DNA of 64,000 bases, from NCBI RefSeq assembly GCF_029382255.1, contig NZ_JARLLG010000003.1, positions 347,291 through 411,290 of the forward strand, given 5' to 3'. The notes beneath the pieces were generated by a model. The model did not search any database and was not told the DNA's origin. It worked only from the letters and a program-made list of their open reading frames with translations. The position numbers and the translations under genes were made by a program. Positions 32,802 to 43,175 of this stretch are shown one piece after another (the first letter of the stretch is position 1; every line of letters starts with the position of its first letter). The DNA comes from Isoptericola croceus (GTDB lineage: Bacteria; Actinomycetota; Actinomycetes; Actinomycetales; Cellulomonadaceae).

Positions 32802-33440
32802 TCAGGCGCGGCGCACGTGCTGCAGCGTCGTGACCGCCCGGCGGGCCGTCCGGAGCAGGCGCCCGGTGCCGTCGGCCTCCAGGTCAACACCGCACGACGC
32901 CGCGATCTGCTCTGCGGCCTGTGACACCGTCAGGTGGTCGGTCGCGAGGTGCTCGGCGAAGTCCGGGTGACCGAGCCGCTCCAGGTTCGGAACCAGCCGT
33001 TCGAGCGCCCATGCCTCCCGGCGCAGGGCGAGGCCCCGGAGCCCGACGGCGTCCGCCAGTCGACCCCCACCCAGACCTCGGTGTGCGAGCCGCCGGATGA
33101 TCGTCGGCGGGTCCGCCAGCAACGCGACGTGGTGCACGTCGTGCCCGAGCGCGCGGAGCCCGCCGACCGTCTCCTCGAAGTAGCGCAGGTCGGTGACCGT
33201 CATGGGGACCAGGACATGGCCGTCGTGCTCGTGCAGGATCAGGTCGAGCACCTCGACGACCCCGGTACGCCAGGACGTGAAGTCCTGGAAGTCGGGCCGG
33301 TACTCCGCGGGGACCAGGCGCTGCAGTCCGTACCCGATCTGTTCGGGATCGATCACGAGGCTGCCGGGAAGGCGGCGGTGCAGCTCGGCCACCGTGTGCG
33401 TCTTGCCGACGCCGAAGGTCCCGTTCACCCAGATCAGCAC
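32802..33440 (-). CDS. TmrB-like P-loop ATP-binding protein
   Basis: A 212-residue protein. MLIWVNGTFGVGKTHTVAEL contains the Walker A (GTFGVGKT), followed by LVIDPEQIGYGL and VLVPMTVTDLRYFEE. This order closely matches Bacillus TmrB, an ATP-binding protein giving tunicamycin resistance, and related small kinases such as chloramphenicol phosphotransferase. The substrate here is unknown; a resistance or nucleoside/sugar kinase role is an inference. It is a single gene between two carbohydrate loci. Confidence 0.7.
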   Translation of the reverse strand: MLIWVNGTFGVGKTHTVAELHRRLPGSLVIDPEQIGYGLQRLVPAEYRPDFQDFTSWRTGVVEVLDLILHEHDGHVLVPMTVTDLRYFEETVGGLRALGHDVHHVALLADPPTIIRRLAHRGLGGGRLADAVGLRGLALRREAWALERLVPNLERLGHPDFAEHLATDHLTVSQAAEQIAASCGVDLEADGTGRLLRTARRAVTTLQHVRRA

Positions 33441-33545
33441 GGGTTGAGCCTAGACGAACAGGCCCCGGTCACCCGCGCGGACGCCCTCCCGTTCGTCGGG
33501 GCCTGACGTCGACCACCACGACCACATCTCCCTGGCGCTCCCTGC

Positions 33546-35936
33546 TCACGCGGGTTCGTCGGGCGTGCTCCAGCGGACCGCCCAGGTCTCCCCCGGCGCC
33601 AGCACGCGCCGATCGCCGTCGAGGGCGACGATGATCGTCCGCTGCCGCGACCGAGCCATGCCGATGCGGACGCCGGCATGGTCGCATCGCACCGTGATGC
33701 CCCGGATCCGGAGCTCCAGGGCTTCGAGCTCGTCGGGCAGCCGGGGATCCAGCCGGAGCACACCACCGGCAAGCTCCAGACCCGTGTAGCAACGCTGGAC
33801 CAGGTCGACGGTGCCGGCCATCGCACCGAGGTGTATCCCTTCGGCGGTCGTGCCGCCCTGGGTGTCGGCGACGTCGCTGTCGAGCGCCTCGCGAAAGTAC
33901 CGCCATGAAGCGCTGCGATCCCGGCTGGCGAGCACCCAGGCATGCACGACCGCACTCAGGGTCGACCCGTGGCTGGTACGTGCCAGGTAGTAGTCCACGG
34001 TGCGGCCCACCGCGGCATGGTCGAGCTCGTAGCCGAGCGATGCCAGTGTCTTGAGCACACCGCTCTCGCCCAGCAGGTACACGAGCATCAGGACGTCCGC
34101 CTGCTTGGAGACCTGGTATCGGTTCACCGAGTCGTCCTCCGCCTCGAGGATCCGGTCAAGCCGGCGGATGGAGCCGTAGCGCGACCGGTAGTCCGACCAG
34201 TCCAGCTCCGCGAGCCGGTCGTAGCCCTCAAACTGGCTGATCACACCGTCGCCGTGGAACGCCACGCGCATCCGCCGGCTGACGTGGTCGAACAGCTCCG
34301 TCTCATGCTCCTCCAGCCGGAGCCGCCGACGCAGGGTGTCGCGCTCCTGCTCGGGCAGCAGGGCGAGAGCGTCCAGGGCGTACCGCAGGACCCGCGCGAC
34401 CATGACGTTCGTGTATGCGTTGTTGTCGATCCCGGGACTCGCGGCGTCCGGGTAGCGGTCGTGATACTCGTCGGGCCCGACCACGCCACGGATGTCATAC
34501 CGGTCCGCGGCGACGTCGTACGTCACCAGGCTGCACCAGAACCGGGCGATCTCCAGGAGCATCTCGGTGCCGTGCTCGTGCATGAAGGCGAGGTCACCGG
34601 TGGTCTGGTAGTACTGCCAGACGTTGTGCGCCACGGCGATCCCCACGTGCCGCTGGAGATCCGTGTGGTCCTCGAGCCACCGGCCGGACGCTGGATTCAG
34701 ATGCATCCGCTGTGTCTCGTCCCGGCCGTCGCTCCCGCTCTGCCAGGGATACATCGCGCCCCGGTAGCCGGCGTCGGACGCCGCGCGGCGCGCCTGCGGC
34801 AGCCGCCGCCACCGGTACATCAGCAGCGACCGCGCCACGTGGGGCAGGCGCAGCAGCAGGAACGGAAACACGAACATCTCGTCCCAGAACACGTGCCCCC
34901 GATAGGCCTCACCGTGCAGCCCGCGCGCCGGCATACCCACGTCGAGGCGCTCCGTGTGCTCGGACAGGACCTGCAGCAGGTGGAAGACGTGCAGGTCGAG
35001 CACCTGCTGCGCCTCGCCGGTGACGACGACGGCGCTCACCTTCCACAGCCGGTCCCACGCGCGGACGTGGTCGGCCAGGAGCTCGTCGAAGGGCGGGATG
35101 CGAGCTGCGTGGCGGCGCGCCGCATCCAGGGGGTCGGAGACCGCACGATCCTGCGACGTGTACATCGCTACCCGCTTCTCGACGGTCACCGGCACCCCCT
35201 CGACCAGGTCGAGCCCCAGCCGGACGGCGGATTCGCCGGGGGCGCGCTCGAACGTCGCCGGCACCCGGCCGGGCAGTCCGGTGACCACCGTCGTCGCCGC
35301 CTGGGCGATCCGGATCTGCGAGGTGGCGGTGCGTACCTGCAACCAGGCGGCCGCCTTCTTCTTGTCGCCTCCCTCCGCGACGGGGACCAGGTGCTTCCCG
35401 TCGAGGTCGCGGTATCGAGCCACACCCGTGTTGGTCACCCGACCGTCGAGGCTCGCCCGGACCTCCAGCCGGCCCGCCCAGTTCTCGGCGACGAACGTCG
35501 TCTCCAGGGCGGCCACGTGCGGATCGTGCATCGACACGAGCCGCCGCTGGGTGACGGCGAGGATCCGGCCGGCAGGGTCGCGGAACCGGGTGTGCCGGGT
35601 GAGGAGTCCCCGGCGCGTGTCCAGGTCCTGCCGGTGCTCGAGGATCTCGCTCCCGGTGAGCGTGAGCCAGTCCTCCCCCGGCATGCGGAAGCCGAGCGGC
35701 AGCCAGTTCGGGGCGTTGACCAGGTCCTCGTTCTCCACCGCACGGCCGGCCACCGTGGACGTCAACCGGTCGTAGCAGCCCGCGAAGTACGTGCCCGGGT
35801 AGTGCACGCCGTCGGCCCGTGACTCGGGCGCGGCGCCACGCGTCGCGACGTACCCGTTCCCCAGGGTGCACAGGGCTTCCCGCAATCCCTCGGTCGCCGG
35901 GTCGAATCCCTCGTAGGACAGGGTGGAGTCATCCAC
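33546..35936 (-). CDS. Glycoside hydrolase family 65 phosphorylase
   Basis: A 796-residue protein with the GH65 layout: N-terminal beta-sandwich (NGYVATRGAAPES), linker, (alpha/alpha)6 barrel with HGEAYRGHVFWDEMFVFPFL, YPWQSGSDGRDETQ, and the catalytic Glu in GVVGPDEYHDRY, then a C-terminal beta domain. GH65 enzymes phosphorolyse trehalose, maltose, kojibiose or nigerose to beta-glucose-1-phosphate. The beta-phosphoglucomutase gene directly upstream (8-base overlap) is the standard partner that converts that product to glucose-6-phosphate. GTG 35936 has GGGAG ahead. Confidence 0.9.
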   Translation of the reverse strand: MDDSTLSYEGFDPATEGLREALCTLGNGYVATRGAAPESRADGVHYPGTYFAGCYDRLTSTVAGRAVENEDLVNAPNWLPLGFRMPGEDWLTLTGSEILEHRQDLDTRRGLLTRHTRFRDPAGRILAVTQRRLVSMHDPHVAALETTFVAENWAGRLEVRASLDGRVTNTGVARYRDLDGKHLVPVAEGGDKKKAAAWLQVRTATSQIRIAQAATTVVTGLPGRVPATFERAPGESAVRLGLDLVEGVPVTVEKRVAMYTSQDRAVSDPLDAARRHAARIPPFDELLADHVRAWDRLWKVSAVVVTGEAQQVLDLHVFHLLQVLSEHTERLDVGMPARGLHGEAYRGHVFWDEMFVFPFLLLRLPHVARSLLMYRWRRLPQARRAASDAGYRGAMYPWQSGSDGRDETQRMHLNPASGRWLEDHTDLQRHVGIAVAHNVWQYYQTTGDLAFMHEHGTEMLLEIARFWCSLVTYDVAADRYDIRGVVGPDEYHDRYPDAASPGIDNNAYTNVMVARVLRYALDALALLPEQERDTLRRRLRLEEHETELFDHVSRRMRVAFHGDGVISQFEGYDRLAELDWSDYRSRYGSIRRLDRILEAEDDSVNRYQVSKQADVLMLVYLLGESGVLKTLASLGYELDHAAVGRTVDYYLARTSHGSTLSAVVHAWVLASRDRSASWRYFREALDSDVADTQGGTTAEGIHLGAMAGTVDLVQRCYTGLELAGGVLRLDPRLPDELEALELRIRGITVRCDHAGVRIGMARSRQRTIIVALDGDRRVLAPGETWAVRWSTPDEPA

Positions 35937-36696
35937 GATGGCTCCCGACCAGCGCGACGTCGACGAGGTCTCCGACCACCACGTGTGCGCCCCGCTCGTA
36001 CATCTCCGTGCGGAGCCCACCCCGCCGATCCACGCCGATCACCGTTCCGAAGCCACCTCGATGGCCGGCCTCCACCCCGACCAGGGCGTCCTCGACCAGC
36101 GCGCACCGGCCGGGTGGCGCTCCGAGGCGCCTCGCAGCCTCCAGAAACAGCGCGGGGTCAGGCTTGGCCGCGAGACCGAGGCGCTCGGCGTCGAGGCCGT
36201 CGACCCGCGCGTCGACCAGGCCGTCCACACCGGCGGCACGCAGGACCGCCCCGCAGTGGCGGCTCGCCGAGACCGCCGCGATGCCAGTCCCGCAGCGTCT
36301 CAGCTCGTGCAGGAGGCGCACGGTGGACGGGAAAGCCTGCACCCCGTGCTCCCGTACCTCGTCGAGGAAGTACCGGGTCTTGCGGTCGAGCAAGGACTCG
36401 AGCGTGTCCCTCTCGTGGCGCCCCCCTGCGGGCAGCACGATCCCCCGTGAGTCGAGGAACGCGCGAGCACCGTCCTCGCGCGCCCTGCCGTCGACGAGAC
36501 GGAGATAGTCGGTCTCGATGTCGAACGGCGCCAGGTCGGTGCCGGCCCGCTGGCCGCGGTCCCGGAGGAGCTCGTCGAACGCGCGCTTCCAGGCGGTCGC
36601 GTGGGTCTGAGCAGTGTTCGTGATGACGCCGTCGGTGTCCAGCACGACGGCGTCGATGAGACCGAGGTCCAGCTCTGCCGGAGGCGTCGTCGTCAC
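35929..36696 (-). CDS. Beta-phosphoglucomutase-type HAD phosphatase
   Basis: A 255-residue HAD protein: motif I VVLDTDGVITNTA (nucleophile Asp, acid Asp), a helical cap, motif II VSASRHCG, motif III Lys in AAKPDPALFLEAARRLG, motif IV ALVEDALVGVEAG. The DxDGV plus cap type 1 and the overlap with GH65 mark it as beta-phosphoglucomutase. ATG 36696 or a nearby start has AAGGAGG ahead. It is the first gene of the operon, and mobile DNA begins about 160 bases upstream. Confidence 0.85.
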   Translation of the reverse strand: MTTTPPAELDLGLIDAVVLDTDGVITNTAQTHATAWKRAFDELLRDRGQRAGTDLAPFDIETDYLRLVDGRAREDGARAFLDSRGIVLPAGGRHERDTLESLLDRKTRYFLDEVREHGVQAFPSTVRLLHELRRCGTGIAAVSASRHCGAVLRAAGVDGLVDARVDGLDAERLGLAAKPDPALFLEAARRLGAPPGRCALVEDALVGVEAGHRGGFGTVIGVDRRGGLRTEMYERGAHVVVGDLVDVALVGSHRG

Positions 36697-36815
36697 GTCG
36701 CCTCCTTCTGCGCAGAATCAGGAGTCTCTGCTGGTCCAACGCCGTCGCCTCGCCGCCCTGGGTCTCACCCCATTCTCGGGCACGGTCGAGCTCGCCGCCC
36801 ATCAGGGGGGAGGTC

Positions 36816-36828
36816 CTCAGACGTTGAA
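36816..36828. repeat. Left copy of a 13-base direct repeat flanking the mobile block
   Basis: CTCAGACGTTGAA here is identical to 40160-40172, which covers the last codons and stop of sufT. The two copies lie just outside the outermost mobile remnants, so they could be attachment or target duplications, though a 13-base match can arise by chance. Confidence 0.35.
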
Positions 36829-36973
36829 CTGTGCATACCGGTCCTGACCTGGAGGTTTGTTGGCTCAACGCAGTTGAGGGTGTAGCGGTCCGGAGGGGGG
36901 TGGCGGTCGCCGGGTAGGGGTCGAGGTCTCCCCGGATGGAAGTTCTCACACTGACCACCCGGAAGACCTCGAC

Positions 36974-37935
36974 GTGCCTGGCGCTACCTTCGATGCTCCT
37001 GACCTGACGACCTTCGCGCGCCTGGACGAGTTTGGCCTCGTCGTGGTCGGGCAGCGACTGGAACCCGACCGGGTGGTGCTGGCCTGCCGTGTCGTAGCCC
37101 GTGACGACGACGCGTTCTGCCGCGGGTGCGGGGCCGTGGGCACGCCGCGAGGCACGGTGAGCCGTCACCTGGCGCACGAGCCGTTCGGGTGGCGTCCGGT
37201 CACCTTGCTGGTGCGGGTGCGTTGCTACCGCTGCGAGGCCTGCCGGCGGGTGTGGCGACAGGACACCACGGCCGCGGCCGAACCGCGGGCGAGGCTGTCG
37301 CGGGCGGCAGTGCACTGGGCGCTGGTCGGCCTCGTGGTCCAGCATCTGACGGTCGCGCGGGTGGCCGAGGCGTTGGCGGTGGCATGGCACACCGCCAACG
37401 CTGCGGTGCTGGACGAAGGCCGCCGGGTGCTGATCGATGACGAGGCCCGGTTCGACCACGTCGCCGTGATCGGCGTCGACGAGCACGTATGGCGACACAC
37501 CCGGCGCGGCGAGAAGTACGTGACTGTGGTCATCGATCTGACCCCGATCCGTGACGGGACCGGGCCGGCGAGGCTGCTCGACATGGTCGAGGGCCGCTCG
37601 AAGCAGGCGTTCAAGACCTGGCTCGCCGGCCGTCCCAAGTCCTGGCGTGACGGGTGGAGGTCGTGGCGATGGACGGCTTCACCGGGTTCAAGACCGCTAC
37701 CACCGAGGAACTACCCGACGCGGTCGCGGTGATGGACCCCTGCCACGTCGTGCGCCTCGCCGGCGACGCCCTGGACCGGTGCCGCCGCCGAGTCCAGCTG
37801 GATCTGCACGGCCACCGCGGACGAGCAGGCGATCCGTTCTACCGCGCCCGGCGAACCCTGCGGGCGCCGACCTGCTCACCGAGAAACAGGCATCCAGGCT
37901 CGAGGCACTGTTCGCCGCCGATGACAGGAGCCTGC
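36974..37935 (+). pseudogene. ISL3-family transposase, broken (N-terminal and middle part)
   Basis: From GTG 36974 the protein has the N-terminal zinc-ribbon CRGCGAVG...CYRCEACRRVW, a helix-turn-helix, and the DDE core beginning HVAVIGVDEHVWRHTRRG, typical of actinobacterial ISL3 transposases. A base is missing near 37651 (frame shifts before VEVVAMDGFTGFKTA), and about four bases are missing near 37862 (before GADLLTEKQASRLEALFAADD). Homology ends at about 37935. About 90-100 residues with the last catalytic Glu are absent. Confidence 0.85.
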
Positions 37936-38001
37936 CGCCTGTGCCATTCATGGCATCTCTGATGGTGCCCCGCAGCGCATATCAGGCTTTCGCGTGAGCA
38001 A

Positions 38002-38030
38002 TTGCGACCCATGTCACGGAGGGGTAACGT
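38002..38030 (+). promoter_or_regulatory. Candidate promoter inside the ISL3 cargo
   Basis: TTGCGA (38002-38007) and TAACGT (38025-38030) are spaced by exactly 17 bases, about 230 bases before the secreted-protein start. It could drive the cargo gene; the long leader between them has no obvious ORF or riboswitch. Confidence 0.35.
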
Positions 38031-38258
38031 CGAGGACGGGATCCTCTCGTGGAGCGGGAAGATGTCGCCGCTCAGCGAAGAGCGAGAAGCAGAAGCCGCC
38101 ATGCGTCGGTGATCGACGGATAAGTCTGACGCACGCGTCCTGGCGAGCACCGGCCGCTGCGCCGCAGAACACCTCACCAACACCCCAGGAGGCAAGCGAA
38201 AATTCACGTCCTGCGCTTTCCGGGCGCAATTCCATCGAGCACGAAGGAGTGAAACCTT

Positions 38259-38786
38259 ATGACCCCTCCCACGCGCACGTTGCGAGCGGTTTTGACCGCC
38301 ATCACCGCACTGTTCGCCCTGCTGGTCTTCTCCAGCCCAGCGTCGGCGGCGATCTTCCCGGCGAACGCGCCGTCCGGCACGCACCTCCAGACGGGAACGA
38401 TCGACTGCACCGAGACGGCAACCGGCGTCAGCTGCACCACGTACGAGCTCGCCGGAGTCGGAAACACGGACGCTTCGTTGTCCGTCTCGGTGACCTATGC
38501 GGCGACCATCCAGTGCACGAACAAGGGTGGCAAGCTCGTCGAGTCCCACGACGACACGGTGACCGAAGTGACCACCACCGAACTCACGTCCAGCAAGAAC
38601 GGCCGGCTCACCGTCCCAGCGCTGAACTCGACGGCTCCGACCGAGGCAGAAGTCCTCGAGCAGGCCGACTGCCCGAACCCGAACTGGACGCCCTCCGTCC
38701 TGGCGGGCAGCGTCCAGACCGCCAGCTGGAGCTACACGCTGACATTCGCGGGCTTCACGAGCCCGTACGTCTCGTTCAGCGGCTGA
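38259..38786 (+). CDS. Secreted protein of unknown function, cargo of the ISL3 element
   Basis: A 175-residue protein from ATG 38259 (GAAGGAG 10 bases ahead). Residues 1-31 are a classical signal peptide: Arg near the start, a hydrophobic core (VLTAITALFALLVF) and SPASAA before the cut. The mature part is Thr/Ser-rich and probably all-beta, with four cysteines (TIDCTE, VSCTTY, TIQCTN, QADCPN) that could make two disulfides. I recognise no family. The region is less GC-rich than its neighbours and lies inside a broken transposase, so it is horizontally acquired. A strong terminator follows. Confidence 0.75.
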   Translation: MTPPTRTLRAVLTAITALFALLVFSSPASAAIFPANAPSGTHLQTGTIDCTETATGVSCTTYELAGVGNTDASLSVSVTYAATIQCTNKGGKLVESHDDTVTEVTTTELTSSKNGRLTVPALNSTAPTEAEVLEQADCPNPNWTPSVLAGSVQTASWSYTLTFAGFTSPYVSFSG

Positions 38787-38805
38787 GCGTCGATCCGTTG
38801 AACCT

Positions 38806-38841
38806 CGAGAGGTCCGGTACCTGAAGGCACCGGACCTCTCG
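38806..38841 (+). terminator. Terminator after the cargo gene
   Basis: CGAGAGGTCCGGT (38806-38818) pairs perfectly over 13 bases with 38829-38841 around a 10-base loop, 20 bases after the stop of the secreted-protein gene. Confidence 0.7.
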
Positions 38842-38856
38842 ACGGACGGCGAATGC

Positions 38857-38952
38857 TCCGCCCTCGGCTTCCGCAACCTGACCCACTACATCGCCCGATC
38901 GCTCCTCGAGGCCGGCGGCTTCAGACCTCGGCTACGCCCTCATCTGCGTTGA
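38857..38952 (+). pseudogene. C-terminal piece of the ISL3 transposase
   Basis: The plus strand reads SALGFRNLTHYIARSLLEAG then GFRPRLRPHLR and TGA at 38950-38952. GFRN-TNYIARSLLE-GGFRPR is the standard C-terminus of actinobacterial ISL3 transposases. It is in line with the N-terminal piece but separated from it by the cargo segment. Confidence 0.8.
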
Positions 38953-39094
38953 GCCGACAAACTCCTTTGCGAGGTTCGGGCAGAAAGACGCTGATCCCCG
39001 CCTTGAAGACACTGCCGTTCCTATGGTCGTCGAACTTCTTGGCTGTCTCCGGCGGCAGGACGCGGCGGGCACCACCTCGCGGCCCTCAACGGCC

Positions 39095-39719
39095 CGTCTG
39101 GCGACGGCGTTCTCGAACGCGGCCACGGCCAGCTGCGACTTCATGCGGTCGCTGATGGAGTAGCCCCACGATCCGATTCGAGTACACGTCCTTGATCGCG
39201 CAGAGGTAGACCTTGCCCTCGCTCGTGGGGTGCTCGGTGATGTCCGTGAGCCACAGCCAGTTCGGTGCCTGCGCAGTGAGGTCGCGCCGCACCAGGTCGT
39301 CGTGCGCGGGCGGACCCGGCTTCTTGCCGCCCTTGGTTCCGCGCTTCTTGCCGAAGATGCTCCACCTGCGCCCGTCACGGCACAGCCGCCACATCGTGCG
39401 GTCACACGCCAGATGCCCTGCGTCTCGGGCCTCGTCTCCCAGCAGCCAGTACCCGAACTCCCGGTCGTCGCGGTGGGCGTCGAACAGGGCGTTGGAGAGG
39501 TAGGCCTGGCCCAGCTCACGCTCGCTAACAGCTTGGGCGAGCCAGCGGTAGTAGGGCTGGCGGGCGATCTTCAGGACCCGGCACGTCACCGCGACGGGGA
39601 TGCCGTCAGCGGCGAGCTCACGGACGAGCGGGTACATCATTTCCCGGCAGGTGCGCCTGGGAGATTTGCGCGGCCGCGCGGCGCAGCACCTCGACCTCCT
39701 GCTCCAGCAGCCGATTAAG
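39095..39719 (-). pseudogene. IS3-family transposase fragment (end of orfA plus most of orfB)
   Basis: On the minus strand, LNRLLEQEVEVLRRAAAQIS (end of orfA) is followed by orfB from about 39640: MMYPLVRELAADGIPV, ARQPYYRWLAQ, and the DDE core start WLWLTDITEHPTSEGKVYLC. An extra base near 39165 shifts the frame after SNRIVG; the continuation YSISDRMKSQLAVAAFENAV is in the next frame. Homology stops near 39095, before the second catalytic Asp. Both ends are missing, so it cannot move. Confidence 0.8.
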
Positions 39720-39721
39720 GC

Positions 39722-39878
39722 GTCCACCCACCGCGGTCGATGAGGATCCGCTCGTCGTTGAGCCATGCCTCACCGCCATCTTGCCCCCGAAGGAACGGGT
39801 GTGTTGGTCCGTGTCCGGGCCGACGTATCGTGCCCAGACGCTCGTGGCCTTGCCGGTCACTGGGCTCGTGCGCTCCTC
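39722..39878 (-). pseudogene. N-terminal fragment of a tyrosine integrase
   Basis: The minus strand encodes TSVWARYVGPDTDQHTRSFG followed, after a frameshift near 39780, by EAWLNDERILIDRGGWTP. WxARYxGPDxxxHxRxFxxKxxAExWL is the arm-binding N-terminal domain of actinophage and ICE tyrosine integrases. The catalytic domain is gone: the sequence runs directly into the IS3 orfA fragment at about 39720. This shows that an integrative element once occupied the site. Confidence 0.6.
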
Positions 39879-40160
39879 CAGAAGACCGAAGGTACGACGG
39901 GAAGGTCTGCGTGCCGTTGGTGGTCCTTTCGCCCACCAGGTGCACCCACCGCGCCAGCCAGCCTCGCTGGGACTTCGACACACCCACACACAACCCAAGG
40001 ATTGCCCGTCACCTGCGGACTCCCCCACGAACCCGTGGGACTTTGAGGTGGCCTCACGAGGCCACTTCTGTCCACTTCCGTCCCACGGACCCGAATGAGA
40101 ATCAGCAGGTCAGGCGGCATTTCCCCAGTTCAGAGAACTGCCGCCCGACCTCCTCGATTC
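39879..40160. other. Non-coding remnant DNA between the integrase fragment and sufT
   Basis: About 280 bases with no convincing gene on either strand. It contains two small hairpins: CCCACG/CGTGGG near 40025 and GTGGCCTC/GAGGCCAC at 40048-40065, the latter with a 2-base loop. It is less GC-rich than the chromosome around it and probably is the former control region of the integrase or attachment-site DNA. Confidence 0.5.
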
Positions 40161-40172
40161 TCAGACGTTGAA
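40160..40172. repeat. Right copy of the 13-base direct repeat, at the 3' end of sufT
   Basis: CTCAGACGTTGAA covers the stop codon and last three codons of sufT (minus strand). It is the same as 36816-36828. Integrases commonly target the 3' ends of genes so that the gene is kept intact, which fits this position. Confidence 0.35.
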
Positions 40173-40511
40173 GCCAAGCATCCGCAGCTGCTCGCGGCCG
40201 TCGTCGGTGATCTTCTCCGGGCCCCACGGCGGCATCCAGACCCAGTTGATCCGGTGGCCGGTCACGAGTCCTTCGAGGGCCTGTGCCGACTGGTCCTCGA
40301 GGACGTCCGTCAGGGGGCAGGCCGCCGACGTGAGCGTCATGTCGATCGTGGCGTGGTTGTTCTGGTCCACCTCGACGCCGTAGACGAGGCCGAGGTCGAC
40401 GACGTTGATTCCGAGCTCGGGGTCGATGACGTCGCGCATCGCCTCCTCGACGTCGGCCGCCGTGGTGGCACCGGGCGTCGGGGTGGCCGTCTCGGTCGTG
40501 TTGTCAGTCAT
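40161..40511 (-). CDS. sufT: SufT-like MIP18/DUF59 iron-sulfur assembly protein
   Basis: A 116-residue protein with DUF59 marks: VEEAMRDVIDPELGINVVDL near the start and the conserved Cys in TLTSAACPLTDVL. MIP18-type proteins help deliver Fe-S clusters to target enzymes. It is the last gene of the suf operon; ATG 40511 overlaps the sufU stop by 8 bases. Its end carries the 13-base repeat shared with 36816. Confidence 0.88.
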   Translation of the reverse strand: MTDNTTETATPTPGATTAADVEEAMRDVIDPELGINVVDLGLVYGVEVDQNNHATIDMTLTSAACPLTDVLEDQSAQALEGLVTGHRINWVWMPPWGPEKITDDGREQLRMLGFNV

Positions 40512-41010
40512 CGCTTCCTCCGGTCGAGTCTGCCAGCGCGCCGCTGCGCGCCAACGAATCCTTGAGCGCCGCCCAGCCGAGCAGCGCGCACTTGATGCGG
40601 GCGGGGTACTGCGAGACGCCGGTGAAGGCCTCACCGTCGCCGAGCGCGTCGAGCGCCGCCTCGTCGTCCAGCCCCTTGCCGCGGGATGCCATGAGTGCGT
40701 GGAACGTGGCGTCGAGCTGCCGGACCTCGGCCAGGTCGCGGCCGGTCACGAGCTCGGTCATGACCGACACGGACGCCTGCGAGATCGAGCAACCCTGGCC
40801 GTCCCAGGAGACGCCTCGGACGACGGTGCCCGCCGCACCGTCCCTCTCGACGTCCACACGGAGCGTCACCTCGTCGCCGCACGTCGGGTTCACCTGGTGG
40901 GACTCGCCCGCGAGGTGCCCGGCGGCGGGCTCGACCAGGCCGCGGCCGTGCGGGAACTTCGCATGGTCGAGGATGACCTGCTGGTACATCTGCTCCAACG
41001 AGCTGCTCAT
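40504..41010 (-). CDS. sufU: Zinc-dependent sulfurtransferase SufU
   Basis: A 168-residue IscU/SufU-fold protein. It has the three conserved cysteines in NPTCGDEV, GQGCSISQAS and RIKCALLGW plus the Asp after the first Cys, and the SufU-type insertion between the second and third. SufU accepts sulfur from SufS rather than acting as the main scaffold. It follows sufS by 13 bases. Confidence 0.92.
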   Translation of the reverse strand: MSSSLEQMYQQVILDHAKFPHGRGLVEPAAGHLAGESHQVNPTCGDEVTLRVDVERDGAAGTVVRGVSWDGQGCSISQASVSVMTELVTGRDLAEVRQLDATFHALMASRGKGLDDEAALDALGDGEAFTGVSQYPARIKCALLGWAALKDSLARSGALADSTGGSDD

Positions 41011-41023
41011 GCGTCCTCCCCCT

Positions 41024-43125
<2,102 letters not shown>

Positions 43126-43175
43126 CAGGTGGTTCTCCAGGTCTTGTTCGAAAGTCGTGGTGCGAAAGAGTGCGG

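Larger units (their letters stand above)
36855..38962 (+). mobile_element. ISL3-family insertion sequence with both ends, interrupted by a cargo segment
   Basis: The 32-base ends (36855-36886 and 38931-38962) are inverted repeats matching at 29 positions, both containing GGCTCAACGCAG. An ISL3-type transposase starts at 36974, loses its frame twice, and its homology stops near 37935. The last 31 residues reappear at 38857-38952, ending inside the right repeat as in ISL3 elements. Between them is about 920 bases with a secreted-protein gene, a promoter-like site and a terminator. No 8-base target duplication is visible at the flanks. Confidence 0.8.

Noticed and set aside
38963-39090. Minus-strand open stretch encoding PPETAKKFDDHRNGS and FKAGISVFLPEP between ISL3 and IS3 remnants
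   Set aside because: About 40 residues with no start codon, no ribosome site and no family I recognise; probably another remnant, but not supported as a gene.
39857-40120. 87-codon minus-strand frame upstream of the integrase fragment
   Set aside because: Composition is random-like and the integrase-type residues are in a different frame.
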